Translations under genes and position numbers: made by a program
NCBI GenBank assembly: GCA_964030475.1
Contig: CAXIPT010000005.1
Span: 1,820,298-1,884,297 of the forward strand
DNA from: Tethya wilhelma
Lineage: Eukaryota > Porifera > Demospongiae > Tethyida > Tethyidae
Direction of reading: 5' to 3'
DNA length: 64,000 nt
Shown: positions 1-10,613 of the stretch, piece by piece
Layout: each line of letters starts with the position of its first letter
Numbering within the stretch: position 1 is the first letter of the stretch
Notes under the pieces: model-generated
The model's database searches: none
Told to the model about the DNA's origin: nothing
What the model saw: the letters and a program-made list of their open reading frames with translations, nothing else

Positions 1-848
1 GAGAGTGAGTGAAATCAGGGCTCTCTGGTGCACCATCCAGCCTCCTGCCGTGGAAGATTTTCGGAGAGACTTTCTCTACTAGAGTTCAGTTGAGCGAAGT
101 TGTTCAAGCACTCCAGGCGACTCTCGTTGGACCGCCCCTCCTCTCTACAGCTGATTTTGGTATGCTATTGAAAGCTAGTACATGTTTTGTCCTTTTGAAA
201 TGTCGTTCACTGCATGCTCATGTAGTACGCCAGGAAATAGAGATTTTGTTTCAACTGAGCATAAAATATTCTCTATGTTCAAAATGTCTTTACACATGTG
301 CTGTGCGTGGTAGAGATGTGGTGCGGAATACATCCGAATTTTACAATTTCTTAATGATTAGACTAGCTGTGTAATGGGAGAGTGGGCTGAAGTTAAACAA
401 CTAGCTTTGAGGCTGCCAATTTTCTTTCAATTAGCAGCTACACCCTCTTTTAAATTTAGTATGCCAGCTGTTTAAAATTGTGTAAAGTTGTTTCTAGATT
501 GGATTCAAAGAATGGTGTTGAGTCAATAATTGAAACAGTTTGCATGCAAGCAGCATTTACCTTGCAGCTGATTAGCAGCTGGCCCACTTCACTGAGCTGA
601 TTGCAAGGTAATATGCATAGTAATAATTACTTGCAATGAATAACTAATCACTGCAGGATTATTAATGCTGACTTCCTCCCTTCAAGAGTCCAATAGTTAG
701 AAGTGTACCAAGTGTCACTGAAGCCTTACCAATGTGGGATTAGAACATTTTGAAAAATCGGCTCCATTTTTCGCCTGCAGCCAATGAAGGGAAGTGTGAA
801 CCAGGATGTCGTCCAGGTGGCTTCTCAATTGATCGCTGCTGCTTTGAG
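1..848 (+). CDS. Two possible ectodomain exons upstream of the membrane adaptor, very tentative
   Basis: Bases up to 159 read openly and end at a good donor (TTTTG|gtatgc). Bases 781-848 follow a good acceptor (cgcctgcag) and join the first piece in phase, giving a cysteine-rich stretch NEGKCEPGCRPGGFSIDRCC. This could be extracellular sequence of the gene whose transmembrane exon starts near 1225. Against this, the donor at 848 (GAG|gttttat) is weak, and its phase would create a stop in the transmembrane exon, so an additional exon would be required. No family is recognised. The rest of 160-1224 shows no convincing gene; 885-1100 has an open stretch of low plausibility. Confidence 0.22.
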
Positions 849-1249
849 GTTTTATGTTAGAGTGGCTGTGTTTGCTGTTCAGCATTGTTCAGGCTCATCA
901 AGTCCTTGAGAGTGTGGGGATGGCTTCTCTGTATTGACCACACACTTATACCTGCATGTACACGTGTACACACTGACACACTCACACATGTACCTCAGCA
1001 TGTAAACATATTCCACGAGAGTGCTCGTTCGAATAAAGTTGACTGTCTGGTTTCACTGGTTCATAATTACGAACGTGCGTTATGTGGATGTGTCAATTAG
1101 AGCTAATGTTTCCGTACAAGACACCAATATTGGGTTTTACATTATAATGTATGTAAACCTTTTGTAGACATATCTTAAGAATTTAATTCACCACTCTCTC
1201 TCTCTCACACCCACCCACCCACAGTATCTTTGTACATAGCTCTCCAAGA

Positions 1250-3516
1250 ATGGATGTCCTGGCTATAGTAGCACTAGTGCTAGCTCTGGTCGTCATCGTG
1301 GCCTTCCTGGTTGTGGTCCCAGTCCTCTGTTGCCTCTGGTGTCAGACGAGGAAGCAAGTCCATGTCCTCAGTAAGTGTATCACATGATTATAGGTTGATG
1401 GATGTCACATGATCTTGCTAATGAGTCGTCAAGTGTCACGTGATCTTGTCAATGAGTCGTCGAGTATCACATGATCTTGGTAATGAATCACTGAGTATCA
1501 CAGGAATCTTTTCTGTGAGGTTTTGAGTGTGTATTCATGATGTCTTCTTTTCTTCCTCTCTCTTTCTCTCTTCCCCATCACAGAGACTCAAGTGAGTAGA
1601 ATGGAGTATGGCCTGGTGACTGGCAAGACCACCAACTCTGCGCCAGCCAGGTATGCCACTGTGTGTGTGTGGGTGTGTGTGTGTGTGTACACATGTCCTT
1701 TGTTGGTTGCAATAAACCCCCCTCCCCCTTGAGTGTGTGAGTGAATAGTGAATTCTGGTCCCCATACCTGATGTTTGTGAGTTACCATGGTGCACTCCAC
1801 TTATTGAGGATTCATTGAAATGTGATCTATTAGGGTGCATTACTATTCAGGTTACCACATTACCCATAGCGGCAACAACAATTTATAAACAAATCAAGTT
1901 TCACTGGCTGGAAGTACCAGTAGCAGGAGCTGGTTATAGTCTTGAGAAGTCTAGTAAAAAGCAACATTCCTGCACTTGTATGAGCTACACTTGGACATAC
2001 ATACAGCTCAGGTGTTGGTCAGCTGAAAACAATTTGTCAAACTGACTCTATACTTGCTGTGTATATATACTGACTGTCTTTGTGTGTGTATCATTCCCTG
2101 GCTGCTTAGTTTTCACTACAGTGTAGGGTTTTCTATAATAATGAATGCAAGTGATGCAATACAGTGCTATCACAGCAGACATGCATGGTGAAATACCCCT
2201 GGCATGAATATGCCTAGAGAGATAACAGTATCAACTATTCACTCACACTCAGCACAACCTAAGTGCATCCCATGCAGATTGGAGAGATAGTGTGGCTTGC
2301 TAATGAATTTCTTGGTCATTGCAATTGGTGGCTAATAATCAATTTTGAATAACAGTGTGGTTTACTGCACCACAAAAACCACCACCCTGTAAGATTCCAT
2401 TATTGGTGGTAACATTTACAAGCCATTGTTCCCTAGCTCTCTCTGTGGTGTACTTGTGTGAGTGTGTCTCAATCTTATCCCCCCATCTTGCCTCTGGATG
2501 CAGTGAACTGGTCAGTACAGTGATATCAGAAGTGGTAGTCACATTGTCCCACCATCCCACACTGATGGTATTCATGTTGTGTTGTGACAACAGGGGGAGG
2601 GTTGATAATGCCCTTGGTTGGTTGGTTTTTGGTTAGAGTGCATGGCTACACAAAATCTTTGGGAGTTGACAGAGAAACACCTCTTTTTTTCTCTCTCTTT
2701 CATGCAAACACCACACAGTCTTCCAGGTAGTGCAGCCCATTCTCCACTTCCACCCCCTGGTTCTCCTGATGACACCAAGCGACTTCTATCCACCCAGCCA
2801 TTGGGAAATGAACGGCCATCAGGCTACTCTGCTGTGAACATGCTGGGTGTTCTCCCGGATGAGGTCCGTACCCCGGAGAACCTTGAAGGTCCCGTCATTC
2901 CGGCCGAACAGGCTCAGAGTCTCGTGGAAGATTACATCAAGAAGAGCAACGATTACGAAGAGAGACAGCTACAAAAGACTACCCCCGAAGAAACCACATC
3001 TCCTCCTCCTCCTAAACCTAACCCACCACCTCTAGTTCAGTCAGAGTCGAAACCTTCGGCTCAGTTGAAAAACATCCCCTCCCATGTCCCTGGGTATGAG
3101 GATATCCCTGGTTTTGACGATATTGCTCCACCTGGTCCTGGCTATGAAGATATTCCATTGGGACTGTCACAATCAGCTCCTGCTAATAGCTCCGACCAGT
3201 ACGAAAACCCACTGGATGCCGTGAAAAACAATGAAAAACTGTTGAAGAGTCTCAAGACTGGCAGTAGCAGTCAGAAAGATGACAATGGTTTTACTCAAGA
3301 GAGAAAGAAGTTCCACATGAGTGCAGAAGGAGAGAACTATACCCCTGTGTTTGATACTCTACCGACTGGAGAATTTGTTCATGTTGTTCAACGATCATCT
3401 CGAACAATGTCTGATTCCAGTCCCGAGCGTAAATCAAAGGTGGTTCAAAACNGAGTAGAATGGAGTATGGCCTGGTGACTGGCAAGACCACCAACTCTGC
3501 GCCAGCCAGGTATGCC

Positions 3517-3563
<47 letters not shown>

Positions 3564-5747
3564 ATGTCCTTTGTTGGTTGCAATATCCCCCCTCCCCCTT
3601 GAGTGTGTGAGTGAATAGTGAATTCTGGTCCCCATACCTGATGTTTGTGAGTTACCATGGTGCACTCCACTTATTGAGGATTCATTGAAATGTGATCTAT
3701 TAGGGTGCATTACTATTCAGGTTACCACATTACCCATAGGCAACAACAATTTATAAATAAATCAAGTTCCACTGGCTGGAAGTACCAGTAGCAGGAGCTG
3801 GTTATAGTCTTGAGAAGTCTAGTAAAAAGCAACATTCCTGCACTTGTATGAGCTACACTTGGACATACATACAGCTCAGGTGTTGGTCAGCTGAAAACAA
3901 TTTGTCAAACTGACTCTATACTTGCTGTGTATATATACTGACTGTCTTTGTGTGTGTATCATTCCCTGGCTGCTTAGTTTTCACTACAGTGTAGGGTTTT
4001 CTATAATAATGAATGCAAGTGATGCAATACAGTGCTATCACAGCAGACATGCATGGTGAAATACCCCTGGCATGAATATGCCTAGAGAGATAACAGTATC
4101 AACTATTCACTCACACACTCAGCACAACCTAAGTGCATCCCATGCAGATTGGAGAGATAGTGTGGCTTGCTAATGAATTTCTTGGTCATTGCAATTGGTG
4201 GCTAATAATCAATTTTGAATAACAGTGTGGTTTACTGCACCACAAAAACCACCACCCTGTAAGATTCCATTATTGGTGGTAACATTTACAAGCCATTGTT
4301 CCCTAGCTCTCTCTGTGGTGTACTTGTGTGAGTGTGTCTCAATCTTATCCCCCCATCTTGCCTCTGGATGCAGTGAACTGGTCAGTACAGTGATATCAGA
4401 AGTGGTAGTCACATTGTCCCACCATCCCACACTGATGGTATTCATGTTGTGTTGTGACAACAGGGGGAGGGTTGATAATGCCCTTGGTTGGTTGGTTTTT
4501 GGTTAGAGTGCATGGCTACACAAAATCTTTGGGAGTTGACAGAGAAACACCTCTTTTTTTCTCTCTCTTTCATGCAAACACCACACAGTCTTCCAGGTAG
4601 TGCAGCCCATTCTCCACTTCCACCCCCTGGTTCTCCTGATGACACCAAGCGACTTCTATCCACCCAGCCATTGGGAAATGAACGGCCATCGGGCTACTCT
4701 GCTGTGAACATGCTGGGTGTTCTCCCGGATGAGGTCCGTACCCCGGAGAACCTTGAAGGTCCCGTCATTCCGGCCGAACAGGCTCAGAGTCTCGTGGAAG
4801 ATTACATCAAGAAGAGCAACGATTACGAAGAGAGACAGCTACAAAAGACCACCCCCGAAGAAACCACATCTCCTCCTCCTCCTAAACCTAACCCACCACC
4901 TCTAGTTCAGTCAGAGTCGAAACCTTCGGCTCAGTTGAAAAACATCCCCTCCCATGTCCCTGGGTATGAGGATATCCCTGGTTTTGATGATATTGCTCCA
5001 CCTGGTCCTGGCTATGAAGATATTCCATTGGGACTGTCACAATCAGCTCCTGCTAATAGCTCCGACCAGTACGAAAACCCACTGGATGCCGTGAAAAACA
5101 ATGAAAAACTGTTGAAGAGTCTCAAGACTGGCAGTAGCAGTCAGAAAGATGACGATGGTTTTACTCAAGAGAGAAAGAAGTTCCACATGAGTGCAGAAGG
5201 AGAGAACTATACCCCTGTGTTTGATACTCTACCGACTGGAGAATTTGTTCATGTTGTTCAACGATCATCTCGAACAATGTCTGATTCCAGTCCCGAGCGT
5301 AAATCAAAGGTGGTTCAAAACGGCAAGCCTGCTTCTACGAGCAGTCCAGAGACCTCACCTAACATTGGAGAGAGGAAGGACTCTGGTAGAAAGTCAAAGA
5401 GAGCCTCCCACAAAGAAGTTGTTGAAATTGATCTGACTGGCAAAGACAAGAATAAGAAGGTGTTTCGTGTGACCAGCACAAAAAGACCGAAACAGTCGTC
5501 ATCCAAGGACTCACCTGACGGAGAAATGAACGGTGATGCTAGTTCCAGTGAGGGATCTCCGGTCAAAGACAGAGATTTTCAGATCTCAGACAATGGACCT
5601 TCTGAATCTTATGCAGTTGTGAATATTGCTGACAAGAAGAAGTATCGTCCCGAGGCAGATGTGCTCAAGTGTGAAGGCTCTGGTGTTCCTGAACATTACA
5701 GACCACCAGTTATGAAATCACAGGCTGAGGCAATCACTGCAATGTAG
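1250..5747 (+). CDS. Single-pass transmembrane adaptor-like protein with many tyrosine motifs (PAG/LAX-type architecture)
   Basis: Exons 1250-1370, 1593-1650 (second copy 3453-3509) and 4589-5747 join in phase to about 445 residues. Residues 1-4 precede a strongly hydrophobic span (about residues 4-27), followed directly by CCLWC, a likely palmitoylation cluster, and basic residues. The long hydrophilic tail holds about 11 tyrosines: MEYGLV, SGYSAV (ITIM-like), two GYEDIP sites close to the YEEI type favoured by Src-family SH2 domains, QYENP (YxN, GRB2-type), NYTPV, SYAVV and HYRPP (YxxP), plus a proline-rich SH3-type stretch. The C-terminus ITAM could fit a class I PDZ ligand. Vertebrate PAG, LAX and NTAL share this layout (short outside part, membrane span, Cys motif, tyrosine-rich tail), but I see no sequence homology. 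ATG 1250 has a good Kozak context; an upstream ectodomain exon is possible because 1225-1249 is an acceptor-preceded open stretch. Confidence 0.6.
1595..5320 (+). repeat. Tandem duplicate of about 1.86 kb, copies joined by a single N
   Basis: Bases 1595-3451 and 3453-5320 are nearly identical, differing in microsatellite length, a few indels and scattered substitutions (for example a Asn/Asp codon change near 3283/5153). The copies meet at an N at 3452, exactly where copy 1 is in exon 3 and copy 2 starts in exon 2. That pattern fits two alleles placed one after the other by the assembler better than a real tandem duplication. Only copy 2 continues to the stop codon. Confidence 0.9.
2719..3451 (+). 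pseudogene. Truncated first copy of the adaptor exon 3
   Basis: Starts at the same acceptor as the full exon at 4589 and encodes the same tail up to the residues KVVQN, then stops at the N at 3452. It has no stop codons or frameshifts of its own, so it is not decayed. It is most likely an assembly duplicate rather than a true pseudogene. Confidence 0.7.
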
Positions 5748-6330
5748 GTCAAAGTTCTCTGTGTATAGGTGTGGGTTCCTCTGTCTGTGTGTGGAGTCCA
5801 TCCGTTTTTGAAATTCATTGGAATTTTATCTCCAAGACTCAAGTTGAGAGTTGATCATTTTCTGTTTGTTTGTTTGTTGTCCAATTTTAATGGACACATC
5901 TTCTACTCGGCTATTTCGAGTGAACGACATCATAATGACATCATTGCTATTTATTGTCAATCTTTCATCATTAATTTTCATTTCACACAACTTTTTCATT
6001 TACCACATGACCTTTGCATTTTTTTTCCCTATCAATTTGAATGTTTGTTTGTACATTCTTTGCTCTTCAAAAGGGCCACTGGTTTCACTCCACTCTCTCC
6101 TTGAACTCTGTGGCTATATTCTCATAGCAGCCTCTATATTTTAACCTTCATCAGTTTGTTTATCAATTTCTGGCATACTGTACAATCAACAGTAGTTATT
6201 GATGGTGATGTTTGTTTTTTATTCATATCAAACTGATAGTGTGTGTGTGTGTGTGTGTGTTTTCATAGTCACATTTGATTGAAGCGTAGATGAAAAAGAA
6301 AAATATTTTAAATTGTGTCAAACATTAATG
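5748..6330. other. Convergent 3' region between the adaptor and BMT5-like genes
   Basis: AT-rich, gene-free stretch between two genes that end facing each other. It contains long T-runs, a (TG)n tract at 6240-6260 and AATATTTTAAA-type sequence near the end of the minus-strand gene. It probably holds both 3' UTRs. Open frames here are low complexity and unlike proteins. Confidence 0.6.
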
Positions 6331-7239
6331 CTATCTAACTTCTACACCAAGGTCTCTGGCTAATGCTTCCCTGAGCTCTAATTGGAGCTGTCCAGCACGG
6401 CTTCTAGACAGAGCAGAGCTGTGAGAACAGTACACTATTCTGTAGAGGTAGCTAGTCTGTTGGATGTCTTGGGGAGGGTGGTACTCACTCAAAAGTTCCA
6501 TGGACTGTACGTTATCTTTGGCAACCGTCTTTATCAAATCTTGAACTTTGCTGTCATCGAAATTCCAGTCTTGGTTGTTCCACCAGAAGCTGACATCATG
6601 GACATAAACTGGTGGGTAGAGAGAATATACATTGGCAGCTGGGAATGCAAATGTGTGTCTCAGTGCCCCTTCAAGCATGAACCCCTTGTCTTGACCTCTG
6701 TACCCTGTTGGGACATACCCAGGATAGTCTTCAGCTTTGAATGCTTCCACGTTACTCAAAATGAGACCAGCCTCAGCTGCCATTTCAACCACCTTCCAAG
6801 AGTTCTCATATCCTCTCTTATGACAGTCCAATGGGGTGCCCCCTTGACCTTTACATAGTGATATGCGTATGCATCCATTGGGTGTTAGGGATTCTGCAGA
6901 TGAGATAAAAAACTCTTTCAGTAAACGCCGATTTTGTCTGATATCACTCTTTCCTCCAGTGTGAGGAAAATTGAAAATGATTTCGTTGAATTTCAGTCCA
7001 AGTTGGATTAGTTCTGTACAAGTGCCAAGTGATGTGCCATCAACTCCATGGAGTAAAATGGCTTCTAGTTTTATCAATTCTGAGATGTTTTCCACTACAT
7101 TTGGTCGACTGAGAACTTGATCACGCGTCTCTAGGGAGGTAGCAACAATTTGAAAGTCGGAATCTTCTTTCCTGAGCTTTCTACACAAAGAAAGAGAGAA
7201 GGAGAAATTGCCATCTCCAATGATGAGGATGGTGGTCAT
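6331..7239 (-). CDS. BMT5-like / FDXACB1-type rRNA methyltransferase, single exon
   Basis: 302 residues in one exon. The N-terminus ILIIGDGNFSFSLSL is the SAM-binding start of the DUF2431/BMT5-like family, whose yeast member methylates N3 of a uridine in 25S rRNA; the same domain starts animal FDXACB1. Further family signs are NFPHTGGK and a central SxxxL...GxIxIxLCKGQGG-type stretch (residues about 90-135). The protein stops shortly after the methyltransferase domain, so no ferredoxin-fold anticodon-binding domain is seen; it is the short BMT5-like type. ATG at 7237-7239 is directly before the conserved motif. It lies head-to-head with PTGR3 about 650 bp away. Nucleolar action is inferred from the family. 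Confidence 0.85.
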   Translation of the reverse strand: MTTILIIGDGNFSFSLSLCRKLRKEDSDFQIVATSLETRDQVLSRPNVVENISELIKLEAILLHGVDGTSLGTCTELIQLGLKFNEIIFNFPHTGGKSDIRQNRRLLKEFFISSAESLTPNGCIRISLCKGQGGTPLDCHKRGYENSWKVVEMAAEAGLILSNVEAFKAEDYPGYVPTGYRGQDKGFMLEGALRHTFAFPAANVYSLYPPVYVHDVSFWWNNQDWNFDDSKVQDLIKTVAKDNVQSMELLSEYHPPQDIQQTSYLYRIVYCSHSSALSRSRAGQLQLELREALARDLGVEVR

Positions 7240-7892
7240 TATCAGGTAATGGGTCGATATTATAGAAGCAATAGAGCGTATTCATGTACTATATGTAACG
7301 TATAACGTAAAAACGCGGCGCGGGATTACCCGCGGGCGGCCATTTTGGTGCATAATAACAGCAGCTGCCAATGTTTTTGACTCTTCATTTACTGCTCTAT
7401 CTTGGTGTTTATCAGTACTCCTGTACCTGAGTTATTGTCACGATGATCTCAACTCTTTGCAGCAGGTAAAGTTTAGAGATGACTCCTCCTTGTTTGTAGA
7501 TTTACTGGAGTCAAAGCATGAACCAAGAGGCCCTAGCTGGGACCATGAAAATCACTAGGAGTCCAGTTTTAGTGAACAAAACAACTACTAGGAATGAATT
7601 AGATCAGTTTAACTCAAAAGAACTTGGTATACTAGAGATCCTTATTTGGTTAGGATCCGGATATAGCCTCGTGAACCAGTCCCTCCCCGCTGGCTATGCT
7701 TAGCGCTTATTGCCATAGATAATATAGACTACGTGGTCACGTAGTCTATTATCTATGTTATTGCCAAGCGCGGGGAGGGACTGGTTCATGCATGAGGCTA
7801 ATCTAATCCGGATATCCGATGATAATAGCCGGAGTAGATATAAATAATAATATTATTATTAGGATTTTATCTATGCGAGAATATCCATAAAA
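7240..7892. promoter_or_regulatory. Divergent promoter region BMT5-like / PTGR3
   Basis: The segment nearest the minus-strand gene has a GC-rich patch (7312-7345, with gcggcgcggg and gcggccattttgg, the latter resembling a YY1-type CCATTTT site) in an AT-rich setting, as expected of a TATA-less housekeeping promoter. The PTGR3-proximal half is occupied by a foldback element at 7651-7818. The motif reading is by eye only. Confidence 0.4.
7651..7818. mobile_element. Foldback element with nested inverted repeats
   Basis: Outer arms pair ggatccggatatagcctc... with ...gaggctaatctaatccgg, middle arms pair gaaccagtccctccccgc with gcggggagggactggttc, and an inner hairpin pairs catagataatatagactacg with its complement around 7736. 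About 168 bp with no coding capacity. Shorter relatives with the same AGCCTCGT..AACCAGTCC ends occur at 31726 and 40884, so this is a dispersed non-autonomous family. Confidence 0.75.
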
Positions 7893-8465
7893 ATGTCTGC
7901 TGTTGTGAATATCCCAAAATTTTATCGCAAGTTGGTTAGCGTTTCGCTGAGCCAACGGTTTCGGGAGGTTGTGCAAATACAGAAAGTAGTCACTCCAGTT
8001 CCAGGTCCAGGTGAACTCCTCGTGCAGTGTAAATATGCTGGAATAAACGCATCAGATATTAACTGGACTGCTGGCAGGTACATACCAGGCACCCAGCAGC
8101 CTCCTTTTGACACGGGTTTTGAAGGAGTGGGCAACGTTGCAATGGTAGGGGAGAACTGTGGTGATTTCAAGCCGGGTGATGCCGTTGGTTACATGCAAGG
8201 GGGAGCGTTTGGAGAGTATATCATTCTGCCTGCAAAGAGTGCGCTGTCCTTACCACGAGCTGATCCCCACTACATTCCATTCATGGTGAGTGGACTGACA
8301 GCATCCATCAGTCTGGACAAACTGGGAGAGCTAAAGCCCACCGATAGTATCCTGATCACAGCAGCTGCTGGGGGTACCGGTCAATTTGCAGTACAGCTTG
8401 CCAAACTGGCAGGTTGTCATGTCATTGGTACGTGTTCTTCGGATGAAAAGGTGGAGTTTCTGAAA
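7893..8465 (+). CDS. PTGR3: Prostaglandin reductase 3 / ZADH2-like NADPH oxidoreductase, 3' end missing
   Basis: The first about 191 residues of a zinc-free medium-chain dehydrogenase/quinone reductase. Typical signs are the GroES-like part with INASDINWTAGRY, GFEGVG, then the Rossmann part ITAAAGGTGQFAVQLAKLAG with the AxxGGTGxxAxQ nucleotide-binding turn and HVIGTCSSDEK. Family members reduce 15-keto-prostaglandins or related enones with NADPH and are often peroxisomal. The reading frame is abruptly cut at EFLK by the N at 8466; the C-terminal half (about 150-180 residues in the family) is not in the window. No intron is seen in the part present. What follows is inverted DDX6 sequence, so this is an assembly break, not a biological truncation. 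Confidence 0.85.
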
Positions 8466-8466
8466 T

Positions 8467-8669
8467 NGAAGGAATGAGATGAGTTTGTCCAGTGTCTTCT
8501 GGTAGTCCATGGAGAGGAGCTTGTCTGCTTCGTCAAGAACCAGCATGTGACACTGACTCATGTTAGCAATGCCTTTCTCCATCAGGTCTATGATACGACC
8601 AGGAGTGGCTACTATCACATGTACTGTGTGTATGTGTGTGTGTGGGTGGGTGTGGGTGAGAGTGAGTGG

Positions 8670-8702
<33 letters not shown>
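8467..8702 (-). pseudogene. Inverted stray copy of the DDX6 motif Ib/II exon
   Basis: Reverse complement of about 16310-16550: it encodes [16 protein letters not shown] and [10 protein letters not shown] in the minus direction plus the preceding (CA)n and (CT)n intron tracts. Similarity ends at the (GA)n tract at 8702. It starts directly at the N at 8466. Near identity to the DDX6 exon indicates an allelic or misplaced contig end joined through a microsatellite, not a functional gene. Confidence 0.85.
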
Positions 8703-8707
<5 letters not shown>

Positions 8708-9079
8708 AGATGCAAGGGTTGCTAAAGGAGCCAAGGAGGCTTCTGTTGGCCCTCAAACTACTTTGGACAATCCACACAAGAATCCATTTTACTTCCAACA
8801 ACCTGTTTCAATGCTTTACACTGAATCTGAAGCATGGTCCTGCATGCAGTGCTAATTGAGATGATGTAATGATGTTGTAATGCTACCGAAACTCATATAT
8901 AATGTATGATGACAGGAAGTCCAGAGGCAAATAAAGCAACATCAAAACTGAGCGTAAAGAAATGCTACAACACACGCAAACTGTGAATGGTACAATCAAG
9001 AAGAGTGAATCTGTTAAACATCAACAGAAATATGTCTATTCATACAATGCCACCTTGATGCACACACATAAACATTGAA

Positions 9080-9110
<31 letters not shown>

Positions 9111-9898
9111 AGCACACAAATGTGCATCATTATTTTGAAACACACACACAGTAATGCACACTAACTTTTAGAAAGACACACACACACACACACACAAAGT
9201 TCTAGCACTAGCTGTTAGTCTACATATGCTGTGTTGACAGACCAGCAGAGAGAGGGGGACTGTAATGAGCAGTGAAATGGCTGTTCTCACCCCAAGCCAC
9301 CCGACAACAACATACAAACGAACACTTTGATGATTTTTTCTCAAGTGAAGAATGGACTTGCTAACAGCTGTACTTGTGGAGGTACACCTGTCAACCGTGT
9401 TTTGTGTGTACAAGAAGTGCACACACACACACACACACACACACAGTGTGTGTACTTCTAAACTAGGAGTGGACTGAAAAGAAGGTGTGGCCTGTCTACA
9501 GGGGGCTAGTGACAGCCGTACAAAGAAGCTCCTTCATACACCATACCATATCACGGAGATCCATCAAGGGAATCTCTGAAGGAAACACTACTGCGTGCTT
9601 TGCAACTACTAACATTGTCCCCTACAACAGCTGCAGAAATTGTGATACAATGGCCTCGTGTTGACTTGTAGGAACTGAAGATTGGAGCACTAGACACATG
9701 ATCACTCACACATAGAGAACGAATTACATGCCTTCAATCACGTTACATGTATACAATACACACCCATACATACACGTAGTATTAAAGCTTCCCCATATCT
9801 CTCTACATATATACGTTATCTATACTGGTGCACACCAAACAAAGAAACTAATTCACACAAACAAATTCAACGACATCTATCGTGTACCTAGCAAGTCC
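8703..9898. other. Non-coding stretch with (CA)n tracts, presumably CBL intron 1 or misjoined DNA
   Basis: Contains (CA)n tracts at about 9082-9110, 9177-9196 and 9420-9446 and no convincing exon. The next CBL exon (rest of the four-helix bundle, EF hand, SH2) was looked for on the minus strand and not found. A short minus-strand open stretch near 9510-9600 follows an acceptor-like sequence but matches no CBL segment. Confidence 0.5.
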
Positions 9899-9902
9899 CT
9901 AC

Positions 9903-10420
9903 CTCAACTGGAAAGAGATGGTCCAGAAGTCCTGAGCATCTTGTTTCGTTATTCTGTACGTGTCCCCTCCGTAGACTCCATTGGGGAAGATGGCCTTCAG
10001 CTCAGCTAGCATGTGGCTGAAGATGAGACTGAGCTTTGTGAGGCTCCTCCTCGCTGTGCTCGACTCGTCGTAGATGGTGTCTTTTGAATCCTTGAAAAGT
10101 CTAATGGTCTGCTTGCACTTGCTCATCAAATTCTCCATGAATATCTTGAAGTACTCGTTGTCGTTCAGGAAGCCAATGTTGTCCTCGTACTTCTTAAAGA
10201 TGGCGCGCAAGTGCTGGTAGGTGTCGGGCAGAATGTCCAAGATGAATGGAGGACTGTTTTTCAGATTCATGCGTCGGTTGTGGCAATAGTTGACGACTCT
10301 GTCCATGAGTTTCCATGCCTTTTCGATGGTCTTCTTGTCAATGGTGGCTTTGGGACCATGTTGAGTGGTTGTAGCTTTTTGAATTTTCTCCTTAAAACTC
10401 TCGAACCAATTGCTGGCCAT
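9903..10420 (-). CDS. CBL: CBL E3 ubiquitin ligase, first coding exon only
   Basis: About 172 residues matching the N-terminal four-helix bundle of the CBL tyrosine-kinase-binding domain: [17 protein letters not shown], the kinase-region helices, and the end [19 protein letters not shown], which aligns with the animal CBL segment at the start of the EF-hand region. CBL proteins bind phosphotyrosines on activated kinases and ubiquitinate them. The exon ends at a good donor (GAG|gtaggg, phase 2). The SH2, RING and proline-rich parts are absent from the lower coordinates, where the assembly is disturbed. ATG at 10418-10420 lies 194 bp from the MRE11 start on the other strand. The long CBL and short CBL-B/C types cannot be told apart. 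Confidence 0.85.
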
Positions 10421-10613
10421 GTTGAAACACTCTCTCTGTGTGTGTCTGTTCTAAACTCTGTACTCGACTCGCACAAAACTACGTTCACATCCGGATACTA
10501 ATGATGTTTACTTGATGCGTTCTAATTAGTGCGCACCCCAATTCCCAAACGCATGCAAGCACTTGCACGCCTAGCCTCTGAGCAAACCGTACAACCAAGA
10601 GCAGTGCACAGCT
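10421..10613. promoter_or_regulatory. Shared divergent promoter of CBL and MRE11
   Basis: Only 193 bp separate the two start codons, so both 5' UTRs and core promoters must lie here unless upstream non-coding exons exist. An ETS-like catccggat sits near 10488. No TATA box is visible. Confidence 0.5.

Noticed and set aside
2618..2718. Open frame upstream of adaptor exon 3 suggesting a start at MVGFWLECMATQ
   Set aside because: It is intronic: a clear acceptor (ccacacag) begins the exon at 2719, in phase with the exon ending at 1650.
8547..8859. Plus-strand open frames with Arg-Glu repeats
   Set aside because: Produced by the (GA)n tract and antisense DDX6 sequence.
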